Assembly: GCF_003443675.1 (NCBI RefSeq)
Contig: NZ_CP031963.1
Coordinates: 5,928,501 to 5,992,500, forward strand
Length of the DNA stretch: 64,000 bases
Source: Aquimarina sp. BL5
Lineage (GTDB): Bacteria > Bacteroidota > Bacteroidia > Flavobacteriales > Flavobacteriaceae
Direction: 5' to 3'
Within the stretch, counting starts at the first letter, position 1. Each line of letters starts with the position of its first letter. A program made the translations under genes and the position numbers. Below, one piece after another: positions 28,283-37,982 of the stretch. The notes beneath the pieces are model-generated. The model did no database searches. It was not told the DNA's origin and was given only the letters and a program-made list of their open reading frames with translations.

Positions 28283-29416
28283 ATGAAAAAGAAAATAATA
28301 TATAGCTCCTTGTCGATTGTATTGATTTTTATACTATCTGCATTTTCTGTATCAGTAGCGGAGGATAATAGTAAGGATAAGTTTGTGGTGGTTTTAGATG
28401 CTGGACATGGTGGACATGACCCTGGAAATAGAGGTAATGGTTATAAAGAAAAGGATATTTCACTTAAAGTAGTGTTAGCAGTTGGAGCAGCTTTAGAAAA
28501 AGATGATAGATTTAAGGTGGTTTATACGAGGAAGACCGATGAATTTATCGAATTACACGAAAGAGGAAAAATAGCAAATAAAGCGAAAGCTGATTTGTTT
28601 GTATCTGTACATTGTAATTCTCATCATTCTCAAGCGTATGGAACGGAGACGTTTGTACTTGGTTTACATGCTAACGATGAAAACTTTAATGTAGCAAAAA
28701 ATGAAAACTCTGTTATCTTAATGGAAGATAATTACGAGGCAAACTATGATGGGTTTGACCCGAATTCTCCAGAATCTATTATTGGATTAACATTAATGCA
28801 AGAAGAATATCTTGATCAAAGTCTTACGTTAGCAAGTTTTGTGCAGAATCGATTCAATAGAACATTAAAAAGAAAAAGTAGAGGAGTAAAACAAGCTGGT
28901 TTTGTTGTATTACATCAAACATATATGCCAAGCGTACTTATAGAATTAGGATTTCTTACGAATAATAAAGAAGGTAAATATCTTAATTCTAAAAAAGGCC
29001 AGGAAGAAATGGCTAAATCCATAATCAAATCAATTGTAGATTATAAAGAGAGTCTGGATGCAGCATATTATGTTCCAGAACCTGAAATCCCAGAAACGGT
29101 TAATAATGATTCTATCACGCGAATAGTGGGAGAACAGTTGTATGAGAATATAACTTTTAAGGTCCAAATTGCAGCGGGTTCTAATGACATTGAGCTCGAT
29201 CCGAAAAACTTTAACGGATTGGATCAATTATCTAAAGTTCAGTTTGGTGAATTGCATAAGTATTATTTCGGAAATACCTCTAATTATAATTTAATCAAGG
29301 AGTTAAAAACAGTAGCTGTCGATAAAGGGTATACCTCTTGTTTTGTGGTAGCATTTAAGGATAATCAGTTAATTCCACTTACAGAAGCGTTAAAAACTGA
29401 TACTTCTTCGAATTAA
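28283..29416 (+). CDS. N-acetylmuramoyl-L-alanine amidase (Amidase_3)
   Basis: This 377-residue exported protein cleaves the amide between MurNAc and the stem peptide. After a signal peptide (1-26) comes the Amidase_3 domain: zinc ligand H42 in LDAGHGGHDPG, E56 in GYKEKDIS, H110 in SVHCNSHH, and the catalytic glutamate in LIELGFLTN. The C-terminal 130 residues, after PEPEIPETV, resemble a SPOR-like module (FKVQIAAGS). The MCE gene follows after 86 bp, a common pair in Bacteroidota. Confidence 0.93.
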   Translation: MKKKIIYSSLSIVLIFILSAFSVSVAEDNSKDKFVVVLDAGHGGHDPGNRGNGYKEKDISLKVVLAVGAALEKDDRFKVVYTRKTDEFIELHERGKIANKAKADLFVSVHCNSHHSQAYGTETFVLGLHANDENFNVAKNENSVILMEDNYEANYDGFDPNSPESIIGLTLMQEEYLDQSLTLASFVQNRFNRTLKRKSRGVKQAGFVVLHQTYMPSVLIELGFLTNNKEGKYLNSKKGQEEMAKSIIKSIVDYKESLDAAYYVPEPEIPETVNNDSITRIVGEQLYENITFKVQIAAGSNDIELDPKNFNGLDQLSKVQFGELHKYYFGNTSNYNLIKELKTVAVDKGYTSCFVVAFKDNQLIPLTEALKTDTSSN

Positions 29417-29474
29417 TCTAAATAAATACTGATAATTCGTTCGTTAATAATCTTTAGAAGTATTTTTTTTATTC

Positions 29475-29482
29475 TAAATTTG
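29475..29482 (+). promoter_or_regulatory. -7 promoter element for the MCE gene
   Basis: TAAATTTG matches TAnnTTTG and lies 20 bp before the TTG start of the MCE gene. No clear -33 partner, so this is tentative. Confidence 0.35.
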
Positions 29483-29502
29483 TGTCCTAAACATATGCTA
29501 TT

Positions 29503-30453
29503 TTGAAATTTACTCGCGAAGTTAAAACAGGAATTTTAGCACTGTCTGCTATAGCACTTTTGATTTTTGGTTATAGTTTTTTAAAAGGTAAAAACCTTTT
29601 GAATGATGATAGGACTTTTTATGCTATATATGATAATGTAGAAGGTTTAATACCTTCTTCCGCTGTTACCATAAATGGCTTAGTAGTTGGTAAAGTGATC
29701 TCTATCGGTTTTGCTGACACTAAAGGGAAACTATTGGTCAAGTTCAATGTTAATAGTAATTTTTCTTTTTCTAAAAATAGCTTAGCAAAGGTGTACGGAG
29801 GAGGTTTGATTGGAGGTAAAAGCCTTGCCATAGAACCTATTTATGAACAAGGATTAGAAGCAAAAGATCAAGATACGCTTCCGGGAAAAGTAGAAGCGGG
29901 CCTTTTGGAATTGGTAAATGAACAGTTAACACCGCTTCAGCTGAAATTAGAATCAGCAATAAAAGACGCGGATACGTTATTAACTTCAGTAAATGAAATT
30001 TTATCTCTTGATAATAAAAATAATCTGAACTCTATATTTAAAGACTTAAGTATTACCGTTAGAAACTTTAAGGGAGCCTCTGGAGCGTTGAACAATATTT
30101 TGTCAGGTAATGAGGGGAAACTAAACAGTACGCTTGCTAACCTCGATGAAATGTCAACGAATCTTAACCAATTCTCGGATTCCCTATCCAAGGTTAACAT
30201 AGGTAAGCTGGTTAATGATTTAGACAGTGTTTTGGCTAATTTCGAAAAAATCTCTAAAGATCTAGAAGTTGGAAATGGAACTGCAGGTAAGCTACTCAAG
30301 GATGATAAATTATATGGTAATTTAGAAAAAGCCAGCAAAGAACTAGAATTATTACTACAGGATCTTCGATTGAACCCCACACGATATGTGAATGTCTCTG
30401 TCTTTGGGAAAAAGAATAAACCTTACGTAAAACCTACAGATTCAATAAATTAA
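29503..30453 (+). CDS. MlaD/MCE family lipid-transport protein
   Basis: This 316-residue inner-membrane-anchored protein has one N-terminal helix (about 10-27). A single MCE domain follows (about 37-115, with VEGLIPSSAVTINGLVVGKV and YGGGLIGGKSLAIEP). A long helical C-terminal tail of repeated Asn/Leu/Asp-rich segments (LATLDEMS-like coils) comes last. MCE proteins form hexameric rings that bind phospholipids in the periplasm for MlaFEDB-type transport. No MlaE or MlaF gene is in the window. The start is TTG. Confidence 0.93.
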   Translation: MKFTREVKTGILALSAIALLIFGYSFLKGKNLLNDDRTFYAIYDNVEGLIPSSAVTINGLVVGKVISIGFADTKGKLLVKFNVNSNFSFSKNSLAKVYGGGLIGGKSLAIEPIYEQGLEAKDQDTLPGKVEAGLLELVNEQLTPLQLKLESAIKDADTLLTSVNEILSLDNKNNLNSIFKDLSITVRNFKGASGALNNILSGNEGKLNSTLANLDEMSTNLNQFSDSLSKVNIGKLVNDLDSVLANFEKISKDLEVGNGTAGKLLKDDKLYGNLEKASKELELLLQDLRLNPTRYVNVSVFGKKNKPYVKPTDSIN

Positions 30454-30466
30454 CTACTACCAAACT

Positions 30467-31786
30467 ATGCAATATATTCCTAATATCATATTTATAATTG
30501 CTTTAATAGCAGGAATTGGATATTTCACCAAGAACATCCGTAAAGTCATTCGGAATATTCGATTGGGTAAAGATGTAGATCGAACTGATAACAAAAAAGA
30601 GCGCTTCAATAATATGGCACGTATTGCTCTTGGCCAATCTAAGATGGTAAGAAGACCTATTTCGGGGATATTACATGTTGTAGTCTATTTAGGATTTATT
30701 ATTATTAATATAGAAGTGCTAGAGATTATTATAGATGGTATTTTAGGGACACATAGAATATTTGCTTTTTTAGGAGGTTTTTATGATTTCCTAATTGGTT
30801 CTTTTGAAATTTTAGCGCTTTTAGTATTAGTGAGTGTATTTATATTCTGGATAAGAAGAAATGTTATTAATATTAAGCGTTTTAAGACTTTAAAAGGTTG
30901 GCCTAAGAATGATGGTAATATTATTCTGTATTTTGAGGTCGTATTAATGACGCTGTTTCTTACCATGAATGCTGCGGATTTCCAATTACAAAGTTTAGGG
31001 GCAGAGCATTACATAAAAGCTGGAGCCTATCCAGTAAGTCAATATATAACACCATTATTTAACGGAATATCAGAAGCAAGCTTGATTCTTGTTGAAAGAG
31101 CCGCTTGGTGGATGCATATTATAGGAATTTTAATATTTCTAAACTATTTATATTTCTCTAAACATTTACATATCCTTTTAGCATTTCCTAATACATATTA
31201 TGGGGATCTAAAGCCTAAAGGACAAATGGATAACCTAGAAGCGGTTACCAAGGAGGTGATGCTTATGATGGATCCTAATGCAGATCCGTTTGCGGCTCCT
31301 GCGGAGGGTGAAACCGAAACTGAACCAGAAAAATTTGGTGCTTCTGATGTAACAGATCTAAACTGGGTACAATTACTTAATTCATATACTTGTACAGAGT
31401 GTGGACGTTGTACTAGCGAATGTCCCGCAAACCAGACAGGTAAGAAGCTTTCGCCTCGTAAAATAATGATGGACACCAGAGATCGTCTTCAGGAAGTAGG
31501 AGATAATATTGATAAGAATGGTAGTTTTGTTGATGATGGTAAGCAATTGTTAAACGATTATATTACCACAGAAGAATTATGGGCTTGTACAAGTTGTAAT
31601 GCTTGTGTAGAAGCATGCCCGGTGAGTATTAGTCCATTATCAATTATTTTAGATATGAGAAGATATTTGGTAATGGAACAAAGTGCAGCACCGACAGACC
31701 TTAATAATATGATGTCTAATATAGAAAATAATGGAGCTCCTTGGCCATTTAACCAAATGGATAGATTAAACTGGAGTCAGGAATAA
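30467..31786 (+). CDS. Membrane 4Fe-4S oxidoreductase subunit (Hdr/NarI-GlpC like)
   Basis: This 439-residue protein combines a multi-helix membrane domain (about 1-245, NarI/HdrE-like, with several His residues suited to haem b) and a soluble ferredoxin-like domain. That domain has two CxxCxxCxxxC clusters, at C309/312/315/319 (CTECGRCTSECP) and C374/377/380/384 (CTSCNACVEACP). This is the electron-transfer half of a heterodisulfide-reductase-like complex; the cysteine-rich CCG half is encoded two genes downstream. It probably passes electrons between a flavoprotein and the quinone pool; the actual donor is unknown. Confidence 0.88.
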   Translation: MQYIPNIIFIIALIAGIGYFTKNIRKVIRNIRLGKDVDRTDNKKERFNNMARIALGQSKMVRRPISGILHVVVYLGFIIINIEVLEIIIDGILGTHRIFAFLGGFYDFLIGSFEILALLVLVSVFIFWIRRNVINIKRFKTLKGWPKNDGNIILYFEVVLMTLFLTMNAADFQLQSLGAEHYIKAGAYPVSQYITPLFNGISEASLILVERAAWWMHIIGILIFLNYLYFSKHLHILLAFPNTYYGDLKPKGQMDNLEAVTKEVMLMMDPNADPFAAPAEGETETEPEKFGASDVTDLNWVQLLNSYTCTECGRCTSECPANQTGKKLSPRKIMMDTRDRLQEVGDNIDKNGSFVDDGKQLLNDYITTEELWACTSCNACVEACPVSISPLSIILDMRRYLVMEQSAAPTDLNNMMSNIENNGAPWPFNQMDRLNWSQE

Positions 31787-31854
31787 AAAATTATAATATT
31801 ATTAACCATAACTATTAACCATAAACTTTAAAAATTTAAGAGAATTTAGAAATT

Positions 31855-32301
31855 ATGAAGAAGGAAGAAGTAGAGAAACTATTGCACGATAAGATAGAAG
31901 CAGGAGAGCATATCAGTCCTGTTTTACCAGAAGGGATTAAAAACTATCTTATTGATATTGATGGAACAATTACAGAAGATGTTCCTAATGAAGAGCCAGA
32001 GAGAATGGCTACTTGTGCGCCATTCCCGGATGCATTAATTACATTAAACAAATGGCATGAAGAAGGACATATTATATGTTTTTTTACATCTAGAACAGAA
32101 GATCATAGAGAAGTTACAGAGACTTGGTTAAATAAGCATGGATTTAAGTATCATAGTCTTTTAATGGGTAAACCAAGAGGAGGAAACTATCATTGGATTG
32201 ATAATCACTTGGTAAAAGCTACTCGTTATACTGGGAAATTTACAGAACTGGTAGAGAGAGTAGTAACCATCGAAGTTTTTGACGACGGAAAACACGATTA
32301 A
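31855..32301 (+). CDS. HAD-like phosphatase (BT0820-type)
   Basis: This 148-residue protein has HAD motif I LIDIDGTITED with D34 and D36, motif II FFTSRTE, and a late GKPRGGNYHWIDN segment that supplies the lysine and the final acidic residue. It lacks a cap domain. Similar Bacteroidota proteins often carry the label phosphoheptose isomerase, but the HAD motifs argue for a phosphatase. It sits between the two Fe-S oxidoreductase genes (68 bp and 64 bp gaps), so it may act in the same pathway; the substrate is unknown. Confidence 0.8.
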   Translation: MKKEEVEKLLHDKIEAGEHISPVLPEGIKNYLIDIDGTITEDVPNEEPERMATCAPFPDALITLNKWHEEGHIICFFTSRTEDHREVTETWLNKHGFKYHSLLMGKPRGGNYHWIDNHLVKATRYTGKFTELVERVVTIEVFDDGKHD

Positions 32302-32365
32302 ATATGAATTTTTGTTTTGAATAATTTTTCAAACGGAAATCATAATATATAAATAGTAAATACAT

Positions 32366-33157
32366 ATGAGTGAAACAGTAAAGGTGCCAACAATGGCAGA
32401 GTATATGGCTGAAGGAAAAAAACCAGAAGTTTTATTTTGGGTAGGCTGTGCTGGTAGTTTTGATGACAGAGCCAAGAAAATTACTAAGGCTTTTGTAAAA
32501 TTACTTCATAGTGCCAATGTAGACTTTGCTGTATTAGGTACGGAGGAAAGTTGTACTGGTGATCCTGCTAAAAGATCAGGTAATGAATTCTTGTTCCAGA
32601 TGCAGGCAGTTACTAATATTGAAGTAATGAACGCTTATGAAATAAAGAAAGTAGTTACGGCTTGTCCTCATTGTTTCAATACATTAAAAAATGAATATCC
32701 TGTATTAGGAGGAGATTATGAAGTAATGCATCATACACAATTTCTTAAGTCTTTGTTAGATGAAGGAAGATTAACTGTACAAGGCGGAAAGTTTAAAGGA
32801 AAACGTATTACTTTTCACGATCCTTGTTACTTAGGAAGAGCAAATAATGTATATGAGGCGCCTAGAGATCTACTTAGAAAATTGGAAGTGGAGCTTATAG
32901 AGATGAAGCGTTGCAAGCGTAATGGGTTATGCTGTGGAGCTGGAGGAGCACAAATGTTCAAGGAACCAGAACCAGGTAATAAGGATGTTAATATCGAAAG
33001 AACTGAAGATGCTCTGGAAACAAAACCTGATATTATTGCAGCTGGTTGTCCTTTTTGTAATACTATGATGACTGATGGTGTTAAAAATAAAGAGAAAGAA
33101 GATAGTATTGATGTAATGGATGTGGCAGAATTAATTGCAAATGCTCAAGATTTATAA
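32366..33157 (+). CDS. CCG-domain (Fe-S)-binding protein, HdrB/GlpC-like
   Basis: This 263-residue soluble protein has two cysteine-rich CCG modules. The first has WVGCAGSFDDRAKK and ACPHCFNTL. The second has CKRNGLCCGAGGAQMF and AGCPFCNTMM. Such domains bind a noncubane or cubane Fe-S cluster in HdrB/GlpC/LutA proteins. Together with the membrane ferredoxin subunit encoded upstream it would form one oxidoreductase. A terminator (33190-33226) ends the transcript. Confidence 0.9.
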   Translation: MSETVKVPTMAEYMAEGKKPEVLFWVGCAGSFDDRAKKITKAFVKLLHSANVDFAVLGTEESCTGDPAKRSGNEFLFQMQAVTNIEVMNAYEIKKVVTACPHCFNTLKNEYPVLGGDYEVMHHTQFLKSLLDEGRLTVQGGKFKGKRITFHDPCYLGRANNVYEAPRDLLRKLEVELIEMKRCKRNGLCCGAGGAQMFKEPEPGNKDVNIERTEDALETKPDIIAAGCPFCNTMMTDGVKNKEKEDSIDVMDVAELIANAQDL

Positions 33158-33189
33158 AAGTATTTTTTAATAAATGAAATGCAATAATT

Positions 33190-33226
33190 AAAGAGTTGAT
33201 ATGTTTGTTCATATTAACTCTTTTTT
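33190..33226 (+). terminator. Intrinsic terminator
   Basis: AAAGAGTTGATATG (33190-33203) pairs with 33210-33223 (one G-U pair), followed by a T run. It ends the Fe-S oxidoreductase transcript. Confidence 0.85.
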
Positions 33227-33279
33227 GTTGCAACAATTAGAAATAGTTTTTGTTATTTTAGAGAATAAAAAGAAAGCGG

Positions 33280-33765
33280 ATGTTAGTAGATTTTAATGAG
33301 CTGCCTGATACTTCGAGAATTTGGATATATCAGGCCAATAGATCCTTTACTTCGGAGGAGTTAGAAGAGATAAAAAAAAGGTTAGATACTTTTATAACAC
33401 AATGGACTGCACACGGTGCAGATCTTAAGGCAGGATATGATATAAAATATAAAAGGTTTATTAGCATTGCTCTAGATCAAGATGCGAATGCAGCTACCGG
33501 GTGTTCTATAGATGCTTCTGTACATTTCATCCAGAAATTAGAAAGCGATTATAATGTCGACTTGATGGATAAAATGAATGTTTCTTATAAGCAAGGGGAG
33601 TTTGTAGCATATAAATCGCTTACGGATTTTAGAAAAATGGCAAAAAACCGATCTGTATCTCCTAATACTATTGTGTTTAATAATCTGGTAACTAATATAG
33701 CCGAATATAAGACAGATTGGGAAGTCCCTGCTAAAGAAAGTTGGCATAACCGTTTTTTAAATTAG
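33280..33765 (+). CDS. Conserved protein of unknown function
   Basis: This 161-residue soluble protein begins with DFNELPDTSRIWIYQANR. It contains a central FISIALDQDANAATGCSIDASVHFIQKLE segment that suggests a ligand- or active-site loop (Cys in TGCSID). Homologues are sometimes named ABC transporter ATPase, but no Walker A, signature or Walker B motif is present, so that name is unsupported. It is 8 bp upstream of the GH3/beta-lactamase gene, an arrangement that suggests co-expression. Confidence 0.75.
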   Translation: MLVDFNELPDTSRIWIYQANRSFTSEELEEIKKRLDTFITQWTAHGADLKAGYDIKYKRFISIALDQDANAATGCSIDASVHFIQKLESDYNVDLMDKMNVSYKQGEFVAYKSLTDFRKMAKNRSVSPNTIVFNNLVTNIAEYKTDWEVPAKESWHNRFLN

Positions 33766-33773
33766 TTTTTTTT

Positions 33774-36700
33774 GTGCGATATACTTTTAGAAAATACTTT
33801 TCCTGTATAATTTTTATTTTCACCTTATCAGTTTATTCCCAGCAGTCTGATGTTTTAAAGATAGAAGATTCGATTAATGGAGGTCAATCTGATTCTCTTA
33901 CTATTGAATTAAAAATTGATATAGCTTCATTAAGCCCTCTTATTGTTAAAGATGAATATGCTGCCCAAAGATTGTGGGTAGATAGTATTTATAATAGAAT
34001 GACACTAAAGGAAAAAATTGGACAGCTATTCATGGTTGATGTTTTTTCTTTAAAACCAAAGAAAGAGACGGACAAAATAAAAAAGCTGATAGAAGAATTT
34101 CATATTGGTGGAATTATTTTCTCAAAAGGAGGGCCGCAGCGTCAGGCTAAACTAAATAATGAGTACCAAGAACTTTCTAAAGTACCTTTGCTTATTGGAA
34201 TGGATGCAGAATGGGGATTAGCTATGCGACTGGATTCTACCAAAGCTTTTCCATGGAATATGACTTTAGGGGCCATACAGAATAATGATTTAATAGAAGA
34301 GACGGGTCGACAAATAGCTAAACACTGTAAACGATTAGGTGTTCATATTAATTTTGCACCCGTTGTTGACATGAATACAAATCCAAAAAACCCAATTATA
34401 GGGAATCGTTCTTTTGGTGAAGACAAAGATAATGTTACAGAAAAGGCATTAGCTTTTATGAAAGGAATGCAAAAAGAAGGTGTTCTGGCAAGTGCAAAAC
34501 ATTTTCCTGGTCACGGAGATACGGATAGTGACTCTCATAAAACATTACCAACTATTAATTTTGATCAAAAAAGAATAGATAGTATAGAACTATATCCATA
34601 TCGTAAACTAATTGCTGACGGATTGTCCAGTGTGATGGTCGCACATCTTAATATTCCCAGTTTAGAACCCCGATCAGGATATCCATCTTCAATTTCTGAG
34701 AACGTAGTTACTAATATTTTGCAAGACAGTCTTGGTTTCGAAGGGCTGATTATTACAGATGCATTGAATATGAAAGGAGCTTCTGATTTTAAAGCCCCTG
34801 GCGATATTGATCTTGCAGCTTTGAAGGCAGGAAATGATATTCTTTTAATATCAGAAGATGTTCCACTAGCTTCTCAGAAAATTGTATCCGCCTACTATGC
34901 AGGTGAAATTACGGAGGAACGCTTATCGCACTCCGTTAAAAAAATACTGCTAGCAAAATATAAGGCAGGACTTCATGAATATAAACCTGTAAAAACTGAG
35001 TACCTTAACGAAGAGCTTAATAGCATTGCCAATGAGGTTTTGCATCATAAACTGGTAGAGAATTCTTTAACTTTAGTCAAAAATGATAGAGCAATATTAC
35101 CGGTCAAGAATTTAGATCTTAAAAAAGTAGCATATGTTTCTTTAGGAGATGATTCTGGAGAAGTCTTTTTAGAAGCGCTGAATAAGTATACTAAAGTAGA
35201 TTGGGTAAAAGGTAATCAGCTGTCTGATATATTAGATCAGTTGCGAAACTATAATTATGTCATTGTTGGTCTACACAAATCAAACGATAATCCTTGGAAA
35301 GACTATAAATTAAAGGATAAAGAATTGGTATGGTTATATGAAATAGCAAGACTAAATAATACGGTGCTAAGTATTTTTTCTCGTCCTTACGCAATGTTAG
35401 ATCTTCAAACGACCACAAACTTTGAAGGTATTTTAATGGCGTATCAAAATAGTGCTGTTGCCCAACAAAAAGCGGCTCAATTGCTTTTTGGAGCTATAGA
35501 AGCAAAAGGAAAACTTCCGGTAAGTCTTGGCGTAGATTTTCCTTTAGGAACAGGGTTTGAAACAAGATCTTTAAAACGCCTTACGTATGGTATACCCGAA
35601 ACAGTTGGTATGAACTCTCATAAGTTAGCGCGTATAGATTCAATAGTGGATATTGCATTAAAAGAAAAAATGACGCCTGGTTTACAACTAATGGTCGCGA
35701 GAAAAGGTAAAGTGATTTTCAATAAAAATTATGGATACCATACCTATTCGAAATCCCGAAAAGTTAAAAGCTCAGATATTTATGACTTAGCATCTTTAAC
35801 GAAGATTCTTTCTTCATTACCATTAACAATGGAATTAAAAGATAAAGGTATTTTGTCTTTAGATACTAGAGTAGGAGAGATGCTACCTTCGTTTAGTGAT
35901 TCTAATAAAAAAGATATTACAGTAAGATCCATGTTGTCGCATTATGCGCGATTAAGGGCTTGGATTCCTTTTTATTTAAAAACACTTGATTCTGTTACTA
36001 CACTACCTGATAAGAAATACTATAGAAATAAACCTTCTGATGATTTTAATATCAAAGTGACGGGTAACTTGTATTTAAGAAGTGATATGAAGGATTCTCT
36101 AATGCTGAGAATAAGAGATAGTGAATTAAGAAATAGGCTTAGTTATAAATACAGTGACCTTCCGTATTACTTAATGAAATCCTTTATCGAAGAACATTAT
36201 GGAAATAATTTAGACGCTTTGACTCAACAACATTTTTATCGTGCTATGGGAGCCAGTAATATGGGGTATTTACCTTTAAATAGGTTTGATAAAAAACAAA
36301 TCGTTCCTACCGAAAATGATCAAGCATACAGAAAAGAGATTATTCATGGGTATGTTCACGATCAGGGAGCAGCTATGTTTGGTGGTATTGGAGGTCATGC
36401 AGGATTATTTGCGAATGCTAATGATGTTACGAAGATGATGCAAATGTATCTTAATAAAGGGTATTATGGCGGAAAGCAGTTTATCAGTAGTGCTACTATT
36501 GCAGAGTTTAATACCTGTACATATTGCGATAAAAGAGTAAGAAGAGGTGTGGGTTTTGATAAACCTCAGTTAGGTGATGTTGGACCTACCTGCGGTTGTA
36601 TATCAATGAATAGTTACGGGCATAGTGGTTTTACCGGGACGTTTACCTGGGCAGATCCTGATGAAGAAATAATCTACGTATTTCTAAGTAATCGGACATT

Positions 36701-36785
36701 TCCTGATTCTGCGAATCGAAAATTGATCTCCAATGATATTCGATCAGAGATTCAGAGATTGATATATGAAGCAATAAATTATTAA
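33774..36785 (+). CDS. Glycoside hydrolase family 3 / serine beta-lactamase-like fusion
   Basis: This 1003-residue exported protein uses a GTG start and has a signal peptide (about 1-23, VYSQ). A GH3 N-terminal barrel (about 55-400) follows with the NagZ-type loop KHFPGHGDTDSDSHKTLP and the nucleophile region GLIITDALNMKGAS. A GH3 C-terminal domain (about 430-600) comes next. A class C beta-lactamase-like domain ends the protein, with S674 and K677 in ASLTK and a later YSD (SYKYSDLPYY). The likely role is cleaving N-acetylglucosamine from cell-wall muropeptides, with the second domain acting as a D-Ala peptidase/esterase. Both roles are inferred from family. Confidence 0.9.
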   Translation: MRYTFRKYFSCIIFIFTLSVYSQQSDVLKIEDSINGGQSDSLTIELKIDIASLSPLIVKDEYAAQRLWVDSIYNRMTLKEKIGQLFMVDVFSLKPKKETDKIKKLIEEFHIGGIIFSKGGPQRQAKLNNEYQELSKVPLLIGMDAEWGLAMRLDSTKAFPWNMTLGAIQNNDLIEETGRQIAKHCKRLGVHINFAPVVDMNTNPKNPIIGNRSFGEDKDNVTEKALAFMKGMQKEGVLASAKHFPGHGDTDSDSHKTLPTINFDQKRIDSIELYPYRKLIADGLSSVMVAHLNIPSLEPRSGYPSSISENVVTNILQDSLGFEGLIITDALNMKGASDFKAPGDIDLAALKAGNDILLISEDVPLASQKIVSAYYAGEITEERLSHSVKKILLAKYKAGLHEYKPVKTEYLNEELNSIANEVLHHKLVENSLTLVKNDRAILPVKNLDLKKVAYVSLGDDSGEVFLEALNKYTKVDWVKGNQLSDILDQLRNYNYVIVGLHKSNDNPWKDYKLKDKELVWLYEIARLNNTVLSIFSRPYAMLDLQTTTNFEGILMAYQNSAVAQQKAAQLLFGAIEAKGKLPVSLGVDFPLGTGFETRSLKRLTYGIPETVGMNSHKLARIDSIVDIALKEKMTPGLQLMVARKGKVIFNKNYGYHTYSKSRKVKSSDIYDLASLTKILSSLPLTMELKDKGILSLDTRVGEMLPSFSDSNKKDITVRSMLSHYARLRAWIPFYLKTLDSVTTLPDKKYYRNKPSDDFNIKVTGNLYLRSDMKDSLMLRIRDSELRNRLSYKYSDLPYYLMKSFIEEHYGNNLDALTQQHFYRAMGASNMGYLPLNRFDKKQIVPTENDQAYRKEIIHGYVHDQGAAMFGGIGGHAGLFANANDVTKMMQMYLNKGYYGGKQFISSATIAEFNTCTYCDKRVRRGVGFDKPQLGDVGPTCGCISMNSYGHSGFTGTFTWADPDEEIIYVFLSNRTFPDSANRKLISNDIRSEIQRLIYEAINY

Positions 36786-36829
36786 GAACATCTATTGTAT
36801 TGTAGGTTATAGTCTAAAAATTAAATAAA

Positions 36830-37732
36830 ATGAACACAAAGGTTTCAGAAAACGAATCATTATTTTCTAGAATAGTAGCAGGATGCATGAATTGGGGTGA
36901 ATGGGGAGCAAATCTAACCATTGACCAATCTCAAAAACTAATCGAAGATTGTATCGCTATTGGTGTAACAACCTTTGATCATGCTGATATTTATGGACAT
37001 TATACTACAGAAACATTATTTGGTAATGCCATCAAAGGCAAAAGTTCGATAAGAAAACAAATACAATTGATTACTAAATGTGGTATTCGATTAGTAACTC
37101 CTAATCGACCTGAAAATAATATAAAATCTTATAAGACAACCAAAAAATATATCATAGAATCTGTAGAACAATCATTGGTGAATTTACAAACAGATTATAT
37201 AGATATGTTGTTGATTCATAGACCAAGTCCTTTAATGAATCCGTCAGAGATAGCAGAAACTTTTGAAATGCTAAAATCAAGTGGTAAAGTATTGAGTTTT
37301 GGAGTCTCTAATTTTACTACTTCTCAGTTTGAAATGTTAAACGCATTTTTTCCGCTACAAACCAATCAAATAGAAATTTCACCATTACAACTATCGCCAT
37401 TTATTGATGGATCTTTGGATCAGTGTATAAAGCATGAAATAAAACCCATGGCATATTCTACACTTGCTGGAGGGAAGTTTTTTTCGAAACAACCAGAGGA
37501 AAGTGTTGTTAGAATCAATGAAGTAGTGAATCGTTTAATACAAAAATATGATGTTCCTGCTGATCAGATATTAACCGCTTGGCTATTAAAACATCCTTCC
37601 GGAATAGTACCGGTAATGGGATCCACAAAAATAAGCCGTATTCAGTCTGCCGTAAATTCGTTATCACTTCAGATTACAGATGAAGAATGGTTTGAAATAT
37701 GGGAAGCTTCTGCAGGAGAAGAAGTTGCTTAG
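36830..37732 (+). CDS. Aldo/keto reductase family oxidoreductase
   Basis: This 300-residue TIM-barrel protein resembles the YdhF subgroup. FDHADIYGHY provides the catalytic Asp/Tyr region, ITKCGIR the Lys, and LLIHRPSP the His. The GVSNFTTSQFEML, PMAYSTLAGGKFF and VPVMGSTKISRI segments form the NADPH site. It reduces carbonyls with NADPH; the physiological substrate is unknown. It is the last gene before the 394-bp gap that precedes the pilus-like operon. Confidence 0.94.
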   Translation: MNTKVSENESLFSRIVAGCMNWGEWGANLTIDQSQKLIEDCIAIGVTTFDHADIYGHYTTETLFGNAIKGKSSIRKQIQLITKCGIRLVTPNRPENNIKSYKTTKKYIIESVEQSLVNLQTDYIDMLLIHRPSPLMNPSEIAETFEMLKSSGKVLSFGVSNFTTSQFEMLNAFFPLQTNQIEISPLQLSPFIDGSLDQCIKHEIKPMAYSTLAGGKFFSKQPEESVVRINEVVNRLIQKYDVPADQILTAWLLKHPSGIVPVMGSTKISRIQSAVNSLSLQITDEEWFEIWEASAGEEVA

Positions 37733-37982
37733 TTATATTTCTTTTTAGAAACTCAAAAGCAGGTTTCAGCTTTAAACTTTGTTATTATAAAAATTAAATA
37801 CTAAGTCTTTTTGGTAAGAAGTTGATTTTTATACACCATATATTGGTCTAATTAGGAAAAAATATAAAAAAGTCAAGAATAGAGGGTAACAAAATAATCA
37901 TTCAAGACACATGTATATAGTAATAGTTTAGTTTGATGATTATGGTAGGCATTTTATTCAGATTAACTTTACTCAAAAATCA

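Noticed and set aside
31855..32301. Phosphoheptose isomerase
   Set aside because: No SIS domain; DxDGT and later HAD motifs are present instead.
33280..33765. ABC transporter ATPase
   Set aside because: No Walker A, signature or Walker B motif; the name used for homologues seems inherited.
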